Below, piece by piece: positions 8,302 through 17,425 of a stretch of 64,000 bases of DNA. Made by a program: the position numbers and the translations under genes. Position 1 is the stretch's first letter. Each line of letters starts with the position of its first letter. This DNA is from Pseudomonas viridiflava. Lineage in GTDB: Bacteria; Pseudomonadota; Gammaproteobacteria; Pseudomonadales; Pseudomonadaceae. The stretch is from assembly GCF_900583165.1 (NCBI RefSeq), contig NZ_UTKY01000075.1, positions 1 to 64,000 on the forward strand. The letters run 5' to 3'. The notes beneath the pieces were generated by a model. That model was given only the letters and a program-made list of their open reading frames with translations. It ran no database searches and was not told the origin of the DNA.

Positions 8302-10002
8302 ATGAGCAAGCCCACTGTCGACCCTACCTCGAATTCCAAGGCCGGACCTGCCGTCCCGGTCAACTTCCTGCGCCCGATCATCCAGGCGGACCTGGATTCG
8401 GGCAAGCATACGCAGATCGTCACCCGCTTCCCGCCAGAGCCTAACGGCTACCTGCACATCGGTCACGCCAAGTCGATCTGTGTGAACTTCGGCCTGGCCC
8501 AGGAGTTTGGTGGCGTCACGCACCTGCGTTTCGACGACACCAACCCGGCCAAGGAAGACCAGGAATACATCGACGCCATCGAAAGCGACGTCAAGTGGCT
8601 GGGCTTCGAATGGTCCGGTGAAGTGCGCTATGCCTCGCAATACTTCGACCAGTTGCACGACTGGGCCGTCGAGCTGATCAAGGCCGGCAAAGCTTATGTC
8701 GACGACCTGAGCCCGGAGCAAGCCAAGGAATACCGTGGCACCCTGACCGAGCCGGGCAAGAACAGCCCGTTCCGCGACCGTTCGGTTGAAGAGAACCTCG
8801 ACTGGTTCGCCCGCATGCGCGCCGGTGAGTTCCCGGACGGCGCGCGCGTACTGCGTGCCAAGATCGACATGGCCTCGCCGAACATGAACCTGCGCGACCC
8901 GATCATGTACCGCATCCGCCACGCCCATCACCACCAGACCGGTGACAAGTGGTGCATCTACCCTAACTACGACTTTACCCACGGTCAGTCCGACGCCATC
9001 GAAGGCATCACCCACTCCATCTGCACCCTGGAGTTCGAAAGCCACCGCCCGCTTTACGAGTGGTTCCTCGACAGCCTGCCAGTGCCGGCGCACCCGCGCC
9101 AGTACGAATTCAGCCGCCTGAACCTGAACTACACCATCACCAGCAAGCGTAAGCTCAAGCAGTTGGTTGATGAGAAGCACGTGTTTGGCTGGGACGACCC
9201 GCGCATGTCCACGCTGTCGGGCTTTCGCCGCCGTGGCTACACCCCGGCATCGATCCGCAACTTCTGCGACATGGTCGGCACCAACCGTTCTGACGGCGTA
9301 GTGGATTTCGGCATGCTCGAATTCAGCATCCGCCAAGACCTCGACGCTAACGCCCCGCGCGCCATGTGCGTGCTGCGCCCGTTGAAAGTCGTGATCACCA
9401 ACTACCCGGAAGACAAGGTCGACAACCTCGAGTTGCCGCGTCATCCGCAAAAAGAAGAGCTGGGCGTGCGTAAGCTGCCGTTTGCCCGTGAAATCTACAT
9501 CGACCGCGATGACTTCATGGAAGAGCCGCCAAAAGGCTACAAGCGCCTGGAGCCCAATGGCGAAGTGCGCCTGCGCGGCAGCTACGTAATCCGTGCCGAC
9601 GAAGCCATCAAGGACGCCGACGGCAACATCGTCGAGCTGCGTTGCTCGTACGACCCGGAAACCCTGGGCAAGAACCCTGAAGGCCGCAAGGTCAAGGGCG
9701 TGATCCACTGGGTGCCGGCCGCCGCGAGTATCGAATGCGAAGTGCGTCTGTACGATCGCCTGTTCCGCTCGCCTAACCCTGAAAAGGCCGAAGACAGCGC
9801 GAGTTTCCTCGACAACATTAACCCTGACTCCCTGCAAGTACTCACGGGTTGTCGTGCCGAACCCTCGTTGGGCGAAGCACAGCCGGAAGACCGTTTCCAG
9901 TTCGAGCGCGAAGGTTACTTCTGCGCGGATATCAAGGACTCGAAACCAGGTAAGCCGGTATTCAACCGTACCGTGACCTTGCGTGATTCGTGGGGCCAGT
10001 GA
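8302..10002 (+). CDS. glnS: Glutaminyl-tRNA synthetase
   Basis: A 566-residue class I aminoacyl-tRNA synthetase that charges tRNA-Gln. The HIGH signature (PNGYLHIGHAKS) is at residues 52-55, and the class I KMSKS loop appears in its usual GlnRS form within ITSKRKLKQL. The frame is open further upstream, but ATG 8302 has AAGGA 4 nt before it and gives the normal family length. The C-terminal anticodon-binding beta-barrel domain is complete. It is followed 15 nt later by cysS. Confidence 0.97.
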   Translation: MSKPTVDPTSNSKAGPAVPVNFLRPIIQADLDSGKHTQIVTRFPPEPNGYLHIGHAKSICVNFGLAQEFGGVTHLRFDDTNPAKEDQEYIDAIESDVKWLGFEWSGEVRYASQYFDQLHDWAVELIKAGKAYVDDLSPEQAKEYRGTLTEPGKNSPFRDRSVEENLDWFARMRAGEFPDGARVLRAKIDMASPNMNLRDPIMYRIRHAHHHQTGDKWCIYPNYDFTHGQSDAIEGITHSICTLEFESHRPLYEWFLDSLPVPAHPRQYEFSRLNLNYTITSKRKLKQLVDEKHVFGWDDPRMSTLSGFRRRGYTPASIRNFCDMVGTNRSDGVVDFGMLEFSIRQDLDANAPRAMCVLRPLKVVITNYPEDKVDNLELPRHPQKEELGVRKLPFAREIYIDRDDFMEEPPKGYKRLEPNGEVRLRGSYVIRADEAIKDADGNIVELRCSYDPETLGKNPEGRKVKGVIHWVPAAASIECEVRLYDRLFRSPNPEKAEDSASFLDNINPDSLQVLTGCRAEPSLGEAQPEDRFQFEREGYFCADIKDSKPGKPVFNRTVTLRDSWGQ

Positions 10003-10017
10003 TTTAAGGGAGTTGTC

Positions 10018-11406
10018 GTGTTAACGATCTACAACACACTCAGCAAGACCAAAGAAGTCTTCAAGCCGCTGGACGGCAACAAGGTGCGCATGTACGTGTG
10101 CGGCATGACCGTATACGACTACTGCCACATCGGCCACGGCCGCAGCATGGTGGCCTTCGACCTGGTGACCCGCTGGTTGCGTTTCAGCGGTTATGACTTG
10201 ACGTATGTGCGCAATATCACCGACATCGACGACAAGATCATCAACCGCGCCAACGAAAACGGCGAGTCGTTCGATGCGCTGACCGAGCGCATGATTGCCG
10301 CGATGCACGAGGACGAGGCGCGCCTCAACATCCTCAAGCCGGACATGGAACCGCGTGCCACGGACCACATCCCTGGCATGCACGCCATGATCCAGACCCT
10401 GATCGACAAGGGTTACGCCTACGCCCCAGGCAATGGCGACGTGTACTACCGCGTCGCCAAGTTCATGGGCTACGGCAAGCTGTCGCGCAAAAAGATCGAA
10501 GACCTGCGCATCGGCGCACGTATCGAAGTGGACGAAGCCAAGCAAGATCCGTTGGACTTCGTGCTGTGGAAAGCCACCAAGCCAGGCGAGCCAAGCTGGG
10601 AGTCGCCATGGGGCGCAGGCCGTCCGGGCTGGCACATCGAATGCTCGGTGATGTCCACCTGCTGCCTGGGCGAGACCTTCGACATTCATGGCGGCGGCAG
10701 CGACCTTGAGTTCCCGCACCACGAAAACGAAATCGCCCAAAGCGAAGCCGCCACCGGCAAGACCTACGCCAACGCCTGGATGCACTGCGGCATGATCCGC
10801 ATCAATGGCGAGAAGATGTCCAAGTCCTTGAACAACTTCTTCACCATTCGCGACGTGCTGGAAAAGTACCATCCAGAGGTTGTGCGTTACCTGCTGGTGT
10901 CGAGCCACTACCGCAGCGCCATCAACTACTCGGAAGACAACCTCAAGGATGCCAAGGGCGCCCTGGAGCGGTTCTACCATGCGTTGAAGGGCCTGCCTTC
11001 GGTAGCGCCTGCTGGCGGCGAAGCCTTCGTGGCCCGCTTCACCGAAGTCATGAACGACGACTTCGGCACCCCGGAAGCCTGCGCCGTGCTGTTCGAAATG
11101 GTGCGCGAGATCAACCGCCTGCGCGAGAGCGATCTTGATGCAGCGGCAGGTCTTGCGGCGCGCCTGAAAGAACTGGCCAGCGTGCTGGGTGTATTGCAGA
11201 TGGAGGCCGATGACTTCCTGCAAGCCGGCGCCGAAGGGCGTGTGGATGCGGCTGAGGTCGATGCGCTGATCCAGGCGCGTCTGGCTGCACGCACCAACAA
11301 GGACTGGGCCGAATCCGACCGTATCCGCGACCAACTCACCGCCATGGGCGTGGTGTTGGAAGACGGCAAGGGTGGGACGACGTGGCGGTTGGCTGATCAG
11401 GCTTGA
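10018..11406 (+). CDS. cysS: Cysteinyl-tRNA synthetase
   Basis: A 462-residue class I synthetase that charges tRNA-Cys. HIGH (CHIGHGRS) lies at residues 37-40, a zinc-binding Cys at residue 28 (VCGMT), the other zinc ligands in IECSVMS and HHENE, and KMSKS within GEKMSKSLNNF. The GTG start is supported by AAGGGAG 5 nt upstream. It is probably co-transcribed with glnS and ends at a strong intrinsic terminator. In P. aeruginosa folD follows cysS; here an accessory stretch follows instead. Confidence 0.96.
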   Translation: MLTIYNTLSKTKEVFKPLDGNKVRMYVCGMTVYDYCHIGHGRSMVAFDLVTRWLRFSGYDLTYVRNITDIDDKIINRANENGESFDALTERMIAAMHEDEARLNILKPDMEPRATDHIPGMHAMIQTLIDKGYAYAPGNGDVYYRVAKFMGYGKLSRKKIEDLRIGARIEVDEAKQDPLDFVLWKATKPGEPSWESPWGAGRPGWHIECSVMSTCCLGETFDIHGGGSDLEFPHHENEIAQSEAATGKTYANAWMHCGMIRINGEKMSKSLNNFFTIRDVLEKYHPEVVRYLLVSSHYRSAINYSEDNLKDAKGALERFYHALKGLPSVAPAGGEAFVARFTEVMNDDFGTPEACAVLFEMVREINRLRESDLDAAAGLAARLKELASVLGVLQMEADDFLQAGAEGRVDAAEVDALIQARLAARTNKDWAESDRIRDQLTAMGVVLEDGKGGTTWRLADQA

Positions 11407-11423
11407 TTGGTAAACGCTGAATG

Positions 11424-11457
11424 AAAAACGCCCCGACTGGTTCGGGGCGTTTTTTTG
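11424..11457 (+). terminator. Rho-independent terminator after cysS
   Basis: AACGCCCCGA-ctgg-TTCGGGGCGTT forms a GC-rich stem directly followed by a run of seven T. It ends the glnS-cysS transcript 18 bp after the cysS stop. Confidence 0.92.
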
Positions 11458-11766
11458 CCAGGCACGCCACACTCCAAATGTGGGAGGGGCGTGCTCATAT
11501 TCTGCTCCTTCAGAAAATAACGGCCTTCGACAGTGCCCAGCGGCTCTTCACATACCCATCGTCTGTCGTGTACGTGCCGAGATATTGCATTCACTGTTGG
11601 TAAGTTTCGGCAGGTATTTGTGCAACTGCTTGCATTCGACGTACGCGAAGCTAAGACGTTTAATCGCTCGCAAGGTGACATCCGCCATGTGAAAGCAGGT
11701 AGGGTGGTGCGCTAGAGAAACACCGGCCTGAACGGTCATCGTTAAAAAACTGAATGTGGAATTGTT
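11458..11766. other. Gene-free stretch with a REP remnant
   Basis: About 309 bp without a supported gene. At 11479-11496 there is a single REP half (tgtgggaggggcgtgctc) lacking its partner, the remnant of a broken REPIN. The rest is less GC-rich than its neighbours. Open frames on the minus strand (11397-11681, 11548-11805) have no recognisable domain or ribosome site and are not called. The stretch probably contains the promoter of the MFS gene at 11767. Confidence 0.6.
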
Positions 11767-12981
11767 GTGAGTCGTCTTGAAACTGTAAGAAACAGCGGCG
11801 TCCAAACCGCGTCCTGGTGGGCTGTTGGAAGCGTAGCGCTTGGATCGTTCGCCACCGTGACGACCGAGTTTCTCCCCGTAGGTCTCTTGCCTGATATCGC
11901 CGGGTCACTGAATGTCAGTGTCAGCCAAGCCGGGCTGATGATGGCGGTGCCCGGCCTTCTGGCGGCTATTTCAGCCCCGTCCTGTATTGCGCTGTTCAGT
12001 CACGTCGACAGAAAGCGCATTTTGTTGACGCTGCTGTCGATATTGCTGGCTTCCAACCTGATTGTGGCGCTGTCTGAGCAGTTTTGGATGACGCTTCTCG
12101 GTCGGGTCCTATTGGGTTTTGCCCTGGGTGGGTTCTGGACGATTGCAGGTTCTCTAGGGCCACGGCTGCGGCCTGGCAGAGAGGGTGTCAGCGCAACGTC
12201 CTACATTCTTGCCGGGGTTTCGCTGGGTACTGTCGCAGGGATTCCCCTCGGTACGCTCATGGGTGAAGCCCTGGGTTGGCGTTGGGCGTTTGGTTCAGCT
12301 GCCGCCATGACCTCCCTCGTCGGTTTGCTGATTCTGGTATGCCTCCCTTCATTGCCTGGCGAACGCACGGCGGGCATGGCCCAAATGCGCTCGCTGGCCA
12401 GTGAGGGCGCGATCCTGCGCAGGTTTGCCGCTGCGCTGCTGATTTACGTCGGCCACTTTGCGGCTTACACCTATCTGGCACCTTTCGTACAAGAACAGGC
12501 GGGGATTGCAGGCCAGACCCTGGGCGCCTTGTTATTTGCGTTCGGGTTGGCAGCTGTAGCGGGCAACCTGGTCGGTGGCGTGCTGGCCGGTCGAGGAGCA
12601 CCGTTGTCGGTGTTGATCATGACGCTGCTGATGCTGGTGTCCCTCACGGCGCTGCTGCTCTTTGCGGCTGATCCGCTGTTGCTCTGGCCGTCGATTGTCC
12701 TGTGGGGCTTCGGCTTCGGAATGATCCCAATCACCACGCAGATCTGGTGCTTCGAGGCCTCCAATGGGCGTGTGGAAGGCGTGCAGGCCTTGTTGGTGTG
12801 CGTCGTCAATTTGTCGATTGGCGGCGGCGCATTCGTCGGCGGGTATGTGTCGGGGTACAACGGCTTCACCGCAGCCATCGTGACGGGGGTGGTCGGTGCA
12901 TTTCTAGCGATGCTGGTCGTCCTGTTTTCGCAACTCAAGCCCACCAGGGGTGAGGCGCCATCCGTCCCGGGAAGCCCCTGA
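11767..12981 (+). CDS. MFS transporter, DHA1 family (AraJ/YdhP/NepI-like)
   Basis: A 404-residue inner-membrane protein with about 12 hydrophobic helices. The helix 1 motif TEFLPVGLLPDIAGSLNVS and the following SQAGLMMAVPGLLAAISAP are characteristic of the DHA1 group holding the NepI, AraJ and YdhP exporters. The GTG start has TGTGGA 6 nt upstream; no better ATG lies before the first helix. It stands alone between cysS and an SDR gene on the same strand. Substrate unknown; members export nucleosides, sugars or drugs. Confidence 0.8.
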   Translation: MSRLETVRNSGVQTASWWAVGSVALGSFATVTTEFLPVGLLPDIAGSLNVSVSQAGLMMAVPGLLAAISAPSCIALFSHVDRKRILLTLLSILLASNLIVALSEQFWMTLLGRVLLGFALGGFWTIAGSLGPRLRPGREGVSATSYILAGVSLGTVAGIPLGTLMGEALGWRWAFGSAAAMTSLVGLLILVCLPSLPGERTAGMAQMRSLASEGAILRRFAAALLIYVGHFAAYTYLAPFVQEQAGIAGQTLGALLFAFGLAAVAGNLVGGVLAGRGAPLSVLIMTLLMLVSLTALLLFAADPLLLWPSIVLWGFGFGMIPITTQIWCFEASNGRVEGVQALLVCVVNLSIGGGAFVGGYVSGYNGFTAAIVTGVVGAFLAMLVVLFSQLKPTRGEAPSVPGSP

Positions 12982-13087
12982 ATCCGATGACTTACTTTTG
13001 AGTGAGCCCATTACCTTTTCGTGCGTTCTTGTGGCCTGTCCATCCCGTTCCTATCCTGGGGTCTTCGTTTACCCAGGAGTAGGTTCC

Positions 13088-13870
13088 ATGAGTTTTGATC
13101 TCGGACTGACAGGCCTTCGCGCGCTGGTCACGGGTGGCACCAAAGGTATCGGTGCAGCGGTGGTTGCGGTGTTGCAGGAACAGGGCGCCCAAGTGATTTC
13201 GGTCGCGCGTTCGGCGGCGGGTTCGCCACCCGAGGGCGTGCATTTCATTGCCGCCGACCTGGGCACTGCGGCCGGTTGTGCCAGCGCCACCGAGGCGGTG
13301 AAGGCGCAGTTTGGCGGCGTGGATATCATCGTCAATGTCCTCGGCGGTTCCAGTGCACCAGGCGGTGGTTTTGCGGTGCTCGATGATGAGCAGTGGGCGA
13401 ATGCGCTGGGTCAGAACCTAATGGCGGCGGTGCGGGTGGATCGGACGCTGTTGCCGGGGATGATCGCGCGTGGCGCAGGGGTGATTATTCATGTCACCTC
13501 GATTCAGCGGGAGTTGCCGTTGCCAGAGTCGACCACGGCGTATGCCGCAGCCAAGGCCGCGCTGGCGACCTACAGCAAGAGCCTTTCGAAAGAAGTGACG
13601 CCCAAGGGCGTGCGGGTGGTGCGGGTTTCGCCCGGCTGGGTGGAGACGAACGCGTCGGTCGCGCTGGCGGAGCGCCTGGCAGATGAGGCGGGCACTGATT
13701 ATGAAGGTGGCAAGCAGATCATCATGCAAGCATTGGGCGGCATACCGTTGGGGCGGCCGGCCAAGCCTCAGGAAGTGGCGGACTTGATCGCGTTCCTGGT
13801 CTCGCCCCGCGCCGCATCGATCAGCGGCACCGAGTACGTGATCGACGGCGGTACCGTGCCCACGGTCTAG
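13088..13870 (+). CDS. SDR family NAD(P)-dependent oxidoreductase
   Basis: A 260-residue classical short-chain dehydrogenase. The cofactor motif TGGTKGIG is at residues 15-22, NVLGG marks beta strand 4, and the catalytic residues are Ser138 (HVTSIQ), Tyr152 and Lys156 (YAAAK). The C-terminus has ISGTEYVIDGG. The frame extends upstream, but ATG 13088 has CAGGAG 8 nt before it and starts just ahead of the Rossmann fold. Its stop codon overlaps that of the convergent HxlR gene in the four bases CTAG. The substrate cannot be inferred. Confidence 0.88.
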   Translation: MSFDLGLTGLRALVTGGTKGIGAAVVAVLQEQGAQVISVARSAAGSPPEGVHFIAADLGTAAGCASATEAVKAQFGGVDIIVNVLGGSSAPGGGFAVLDDEQWANALGQNLMAAVRVDRTLLPGMIARGAGVIIHVTSIQRELPLPESTTAYAAAKAALATYSKSLSKEVTPKGVRVVRVSPGWVETNASVALAERLADEAGTDYEGGKQIIMQALGGIPLGRPAKPQEVADLIAFLVSPRAASISGTEYVIDGGTVPTV

Positions 13871-14196
13871 AGCGCAGGTTTAGCGGCCTGCCATTTGAGC
13901 AGGCCATCCAGCACCGGGCACAGGCTCTGTCCCCATTCAGTCATGCGGTATTCAACTTTGGGCGGCACCACCGGGTAGACCGTGCGCTGCACCAGGCCAT
14001 CGGCTTCTAGCTGACGCAATTGCTGGGCGAGCATTTTCTGGGAGATCTCCGGGATCAGCCGCTCAAGGTCGGAATAACGCTGCACCTGGCCGCCGAACAG
14101 ATGGAACAGGATGATCAGCTTCCAGCGCCCACCAAGCCAGGCGAGGGTGATTTCGACGTCGGCTGCAGCGGTGGCGGGGGTGTAGGTTTTGCTCAT
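13867..14196 (-). CDS. HxlR family transcriptional regulator
   Basis: A 109-residue winged-helix protein. The sequence LAWLGGRWKLIILFHLFGG followed by YSDLERLIPEISQKMLAQQLRQLEADGLV and the wing VPPKVEYRMTEWG is the HxlR fold. The frame allows 12 more residues upstream, but ATG 14196 has AAGGA 8 nt before it. It is tail-to-tail with the SDR gene, a frequent arrangement for redox- or electrophile-sensing HxlR regulators and their target oxidoreductases; regulation of the SDR gene is an inference. Confidence 0.88.
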   Translation of the reverse strand: MSKTYTPATAAADVEITLAWLGGRWKLIILFHLFGGQVQRYSDLERLIPEISQKMLAQQLRQLEADGLVQRTVYPVVPPKVEYRMTEWGQSLCPVLDGLLKWQAAKPAL

Positions 14197-14296
14197 CGCA
14201 TACGTCCTTGGGGTATTTCCGAGAATTTGCATTTGTTTTGACGCCTGCCCGATCCTGGCTGTAGATGGTCGCCACGCCCCCCTGGCGGAGATTCAA

Positions 14297-14506
14297 ATGG
14301 AATGTATTTTCTGCAGCATCGTTCAAAAGACTTCCCCGGCGCATATTCTGTGGGAAGACGAGCAGCATATGGCATTTTTGTCGATCTTCCCCAACACGCC
14401 GGGTTTCAGCATGGTGATCCCCAAGCAGCATTACGGCAGCTATGCGTTTGGGCAGTCGGATGAAGTGTTGGCGGAACTGGCGGCCGGAATCCGATCCTTC
14501 GCCTAG
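14297..14506 (+). pseudogene. Truncated HIT family protein remnant
   Basis: The 69-codon frame begins like a complete HIT protein (MECIFCSIVQKTSPAHILWE, with the CIFC start and the VIPKQHYGSY strand) and has a good ribosome site (GGCGGAG, 6 nt). Sequence similarity to the family stops near residue 64 (LAELAAG) and the frame ends five codons later. HIT proteins are normally about 110-150 residues and carry the catalytic HxHxH triad in the missing C-terminal half, so the product cannot be an active nucleotide hydrolase. A REPIN starts 13 bp after the stop, suggesting that a deletion or insertion there removed the rest. Confidence 0.8.
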
Positions 14507-14518
14507 TACAGTGCAAAA

Positions 14519-14607
14519 TGTGGGAGGGGGCTTGCCCCCGATTGCAGTGGATCAGCTAGAAATTAGTTGGCTGACACACCGCTATCGGGGGCAAGCCCCC
14601 TCCCACA
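14519..14607. repeat. REPIN (REP doublet), copy 3 of 5
   Basis: 89 bp, with the same ends as copies 1 and 2. It lies between the truncated HIT gene and shaG, 13 bp beyond the premature HIT stop. Confidence 0.9.
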
Positions 14608-14632
14608 TTTGGACCGCTGTGTGTCTGATAGG

Positions 14633-14986
14633 TCAGCGGCGGCTGCTGACCTCGGCCGGTACATCATCCCCGGCCATGCGCTTGCGGAACAGTGCGGTTC
14701 TGGCCAGCAGCAACGTGGTCACCGGCACCGTGATCGACAACAAAATCGGGATCAACCACCCGTGCAACACCGGCCCGGACTTGAGCACCGAGAAATACAC
14801 AATCGACGCCAACGCTACACACCACGCCCCCAGTGTCGAGGCCAGTGCGGGCGGGTGCATGCGTTGGAAGAAGTCTTTCATGCGCAGCAACCCGATGGCA
14901 CCAATCAGTGCAAATACACTGCTGAGCACCAGCAGGATCGCCACGATCACTTCAACCCACAGCGGCAACACGTCCATATTGATCAT
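14633..14986 (-). CDS. shaG: Multisubunit Na+(K+)/H+ antiporter subunit G
   Basis: A 117-residue membrane protein with three hydrophobic helices. The MnhG/MrpG signature IGLLRMKDFFQRMHPPALASTLG is present. It is the last gene of the six-gene Sha (Mrp/Pha/Mnh) operon encoding a proton-motive-force-driven cation/proton antiporter needed for sodium tolerance and alkaline pH homeostasis. Its start overlaps the shaF stop by four bases (ATGA). A REPIN lies 25 bp after its stop. Confidence 0.92.
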   Translation of the reverse strand: MINMDVLPLWVEVIVAILLVLSSVFALIGAIGLLRMKDFFQRMHPPALASTLGAWCVALASIVYFSVLKSGPVLHGWLIPILLSITVPVTTLLLARTALFRKRMAGDDVPAEVSSRR

Positions 14987-15261
14987 TCGATCACCTCGCC
15001 ACGCAGCAGGAATTTCGCCAGGGCAAACGAGCCCACAAAGCCAAACAGAGCAATCAATAACGCTGCTTCAAAGTAGGTGTCACTGGCATACCGAATGCCC
15101 AGCACCAGCATCATCAGCATCGCCAGGATGTACAGGTAGTCCAGCGCCAGTACCCGGTCTTGTGCCGAGGGGCCTTTGAACAGGCGGATCAAGGTCAGCA
15201 CCATGGCCAGTGAGAACAGGAACAGGCTGAACAGGATCGCATTGGAGAGCAGGGCGCTCAT
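14983..15261 (-). CDS. shaF: Multisubunit Na+(K+)/H+ antiporter subunit F
   Basis: A 92-residue protein with three predicted transmembrane helices. The MrpF core LIRLFKGPSAQDRVLALDYLY is followed by a second and third helix ending in SFALAKFLLRGEVIE. It overlaps both neighbours by four bases (shaE stop/shaF start and shaF stop/shaG start), so translation of the operon is tightly coupled. It is a small integral subunit of the Sha complex in the inner membrane. Confidence 0.92.
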   Translation of the reverse strand: MSALLSNAILFSLFLFSLAMVLTLIRLFKGPSAQDRVLALDYLYILAMLMMLVLGIRYASDTYFEAALLIALFGFVGSFALAKFLLRGEVIE

Positions 15262-15746
15262 TCGAAGATCTCCATCAGGGGCCGTTCGTAAGTGGATTTG
15301 AAGTGCTCGATAAACGGCGCCTCATCCTCAAGATCGAACACGTGCAAGAGCAGGATGCTGCGGTCCAGCGCCAGTTCCGACCAGATGGTGCCGGGCACCA
15401 CGGTGGTGATCATCGACAGCGCTGCCAGGCCGTTGGCGTCGCGCAAGTCCAGGGGGATCTTGATAAAGCGCGAACGCGGCGGGCGGGAGCCGCAGGTCAA
15501 GACGCTCCATGCCACTTGCAGGTTGGACACGATCACATCGCGACCCACCACAAAGAACAGGCGAATGATCACCCCAGGGCGACGGATGCGGATCGGCAGC
15601 GGCCGCAACGGCGCCATCAATAGCGGCGCAAGAACGCCCAGCAGTGCGCCCAGCAGCAGGTTGCCAGGGCTTACGGACAGGTTCAGCACCAGCCACAACA
15701 GCCACAAGGCCAGCGACAACCACGGGGCAGGGAACAGGCGCTTCAT
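15258..15746 (-). CDS. shaE: Multisubunit Na+(K+)/H+ antiporter subunit E
   Basis: A 162-residue protein: two N-terminal transmembrane helices followed by the cytoplasmic MnhE domain with VVGRDVIVSNLQVAWSVL and the conserved ALSMITTVVPGTIWSELA. This is the usual MrpE length and layout. It overlaps shaD and shaF by four bases each. In the Mrp complex the E subunit is needed for assembly and antiport activity. Confidence 0.92.
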   Translation of the reverse strand: MKRLFPAPWLSLALWLLWLVLNLSVSPGNLLLGALLGVLAPLLMAPLRPLPIRIRRPGVIIRLFFVVGRDVIVSNLQVAWSVLTCGSRPPRSRFIKIPLDLRDANGLAALSMITTVVPGTIWSELALDRSILLLHVFDLEDEAPFIEHFKSTYERPLMEIFE

Positions 15747-17425
15747 GGTTGCACCTCCAGCGCGGCGGTCTTGGCTTCAGGGCTTGGTACAGGTCGCGTG
15801 GCCATTACTGCCATCACGTACTGTTCCGGGTTGTTGAGGCTGACGGCGGTGGCCTGGGTGTAGCGCATCAGCGGTTCGGCCTTGAAGGTCAGCAGGATGC
15901 TCAAGCCCAACAGGAAGAAAATCGGCAGGCATTCATAGCGGCGCAGCAGCGGCGAGGGGCGCTCCTCTGGGGTCCAGAAGCGCTGGATGCCCAGGCGCGC
16001 AAAGGCAATCAGCGAGGCCAGCCCAGAGAGGATCAGCAGCGCGACAAGGCCCCAGGCTGCCGGGCGGATCGGCGCGTCAACACTGACACCCAGCCCCAGC
16101 GGATTCACCAGCGCGCTCAACAAGCTGAGCTTGCCGATAAACCCGGACAACGGCGGCATCCCGATAATCAGCAGGGCGCAGGCGACAAAGCTCAGACCGA
16201 GAAACGCCATCGTCCAGGGAATCACCTGGCCGACTACGGCCTTCTGTTCGTCATCCAGGTTGACACCGGGCCGTGGGTGCAAGGATTCCATGGCCTTGGG
16301 CAGCGCGTCGATTTCTTCATCCAGCGGCAGGTCATTGGCCGAGCGCGAACGCTCGATCAATTCCGCCAGCAGGAACAGCGCGCTCAACGCCAGGGTCGAG
16401 CTGACCAGATAGAACAACGCACCGGCGGTCAGGCTTGGCTGGGCGAAGCCGACAGCCGACAACAAGATGCCCGCCGACACCAGAATGCTCAGGCTGGCCA
16501 TGCGCTCCAGGCGCTGCGCCGCCACCATCGCCAGGCCGGCGCAGATGATAGTCGCCATGCCGCCGTACACCAGCCAATCACCGCCAAACAATGCCGACGC
16601 ACCGGCCTGGCCGGAGAACAGCAAGGTCCACAGGCGCAGCACGGTGTACACGCCGACCTTGGTCATGATCGCAAACATCGCCGCCACCGGCGCGCTGGCC
16701 GAGGAGTAGGCAGGGGCCAGCCAAAAGTTCAGCGGCCACATGCCGGCCTTGGCCAGGAATGCCGTGGCGAGGATCGCCGCACCCGCATGCAGCAGGCCGC
16801 GATCAGCCTCTGGCACCAACGGAATCTTCAACGCCAGGTCCGCGAAATTCAGGGTGCCGGTGACACCGTAGATCATCGCCGCGCCAATCAAAAACAACGA
16901 CGATGCCAACAGGTTGATCGCGATGTAGTGCAGGCCCGCCGACACCCGTGCCCGCCCCGAGCCGTGCAACATCAAGCCATAGGACGCCGCCAGCAGCACC
17001 TCAAAGAACACGAACAGGTTGAACAGGTCGGCAGTCAGGAACGCGCCATACAGGCCCATCATCTGCACCTGGAACAATGCATGGAAACTCGTCCCAGCCC
17101 GGTCCCAACGAGCCATGGCAAACAGCAATGCGCTCACGCCGATAATGCCGGTGAGCACCAGCATCAGCGCCGACAGTTGGTCCACCACCAGCACGATGCC
17201 GAAGGGTACCTGCCAGTTGCCCGGCAGGTACACGCCAATCGAGCCGGGGCCGCCTTTTTGTGTCCAGTACAGCAGCAGGATCGCGACGCCCAGGCCGATG
17301 ACGCTGGAGAACAGGTTGATCTTGGCCTTCAGCGGGCGGCGTTTCTCGCCGAGCATCAGCATCAAGGCGGCGGTGAGCAGCGGTAGCAAAATCGGTGCGA
17401 CGATCAGTTGATTCACCCAATTCAT
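15743..17425 (-). CDS. shaD: Multisubunit Na+(K+)/H+ antiporter subunit D
   Basis: A 560-residue NuoM/NuoN-like proton-translocating membrane subunit with about 14 hydrophobic helices. The conserved segments include FHALFQVQMMGLYGAFLTADLFNLFVFFE, carrying the membrane-embedded Glu of this superfamily, and WPLNFWLAPAYSSASAPVAA with TKVGVYTVLR. ATG 17425 overlaps the shaC stop by four bases. It carries one of the two antiporter-like ion channels of the Sha complex. Confidence 0.93.
   Translation of the reverse strand: MNWVNQLIVAPILLPLLTAALMLMLGEKRRPLKAKINLFSSVIGLGVAILLLYWTQKGGPGSIGVYLPGNWQVPFGIVLVVDQLSALMLVLTGIIGVSALLFAMARWDRAGTSFHALFQVQMMGLYGAFLTADLFNLFVFFEVLLAASYGLMLHGSGRARVSAGLHYIAINLLASSLFLIGAAMIYGVTGTLNFADLALKIPLVPEADRGLLHAGAAILATAFLAKAGMWPLNFWLAPAYSSASAPVAAMFAIMTKVGVYTVLRLWTLLFSGQAGASALFGGDWLVYGGMATIICAGLAMVAAQRLERMASLSILVSAGILLSAVGFAQPSLTAGALFYLVSSTLALSALFLLAELIERSRSANDLPLDEEIDALPKAMESLHPRPGVNLDDEQKAVVGQVIPWTMAFLGLSFVACALLIIGMPPLSGFIGKLSLLSALVNPLGLGVSVDAPIRPAAWGLVALLILSGLASLIAFARLGIQRFWTPEERPSPLLRRYECLPIFFLLGLSILLTFKAEPLMRYTQATAVSLNNPEQYVMAVMATRPVPSPEAKTAALEVQP

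Noticed and set aside
8257..9837. A 526-codon minus-strand open frame opposite glnS
   Set aside because: Shadow of glnS, whose class I synthetase motifs are intact on the plus strand.
11397..11805. Two overlapping minus-strand open frames after cysS as a possible gene or broken gene
   Set aside because: No recognisable domain, no ribosome site at either start, and one frame runs through the cysS terminator and the REP remnant; neither frame continues the other convincingly.
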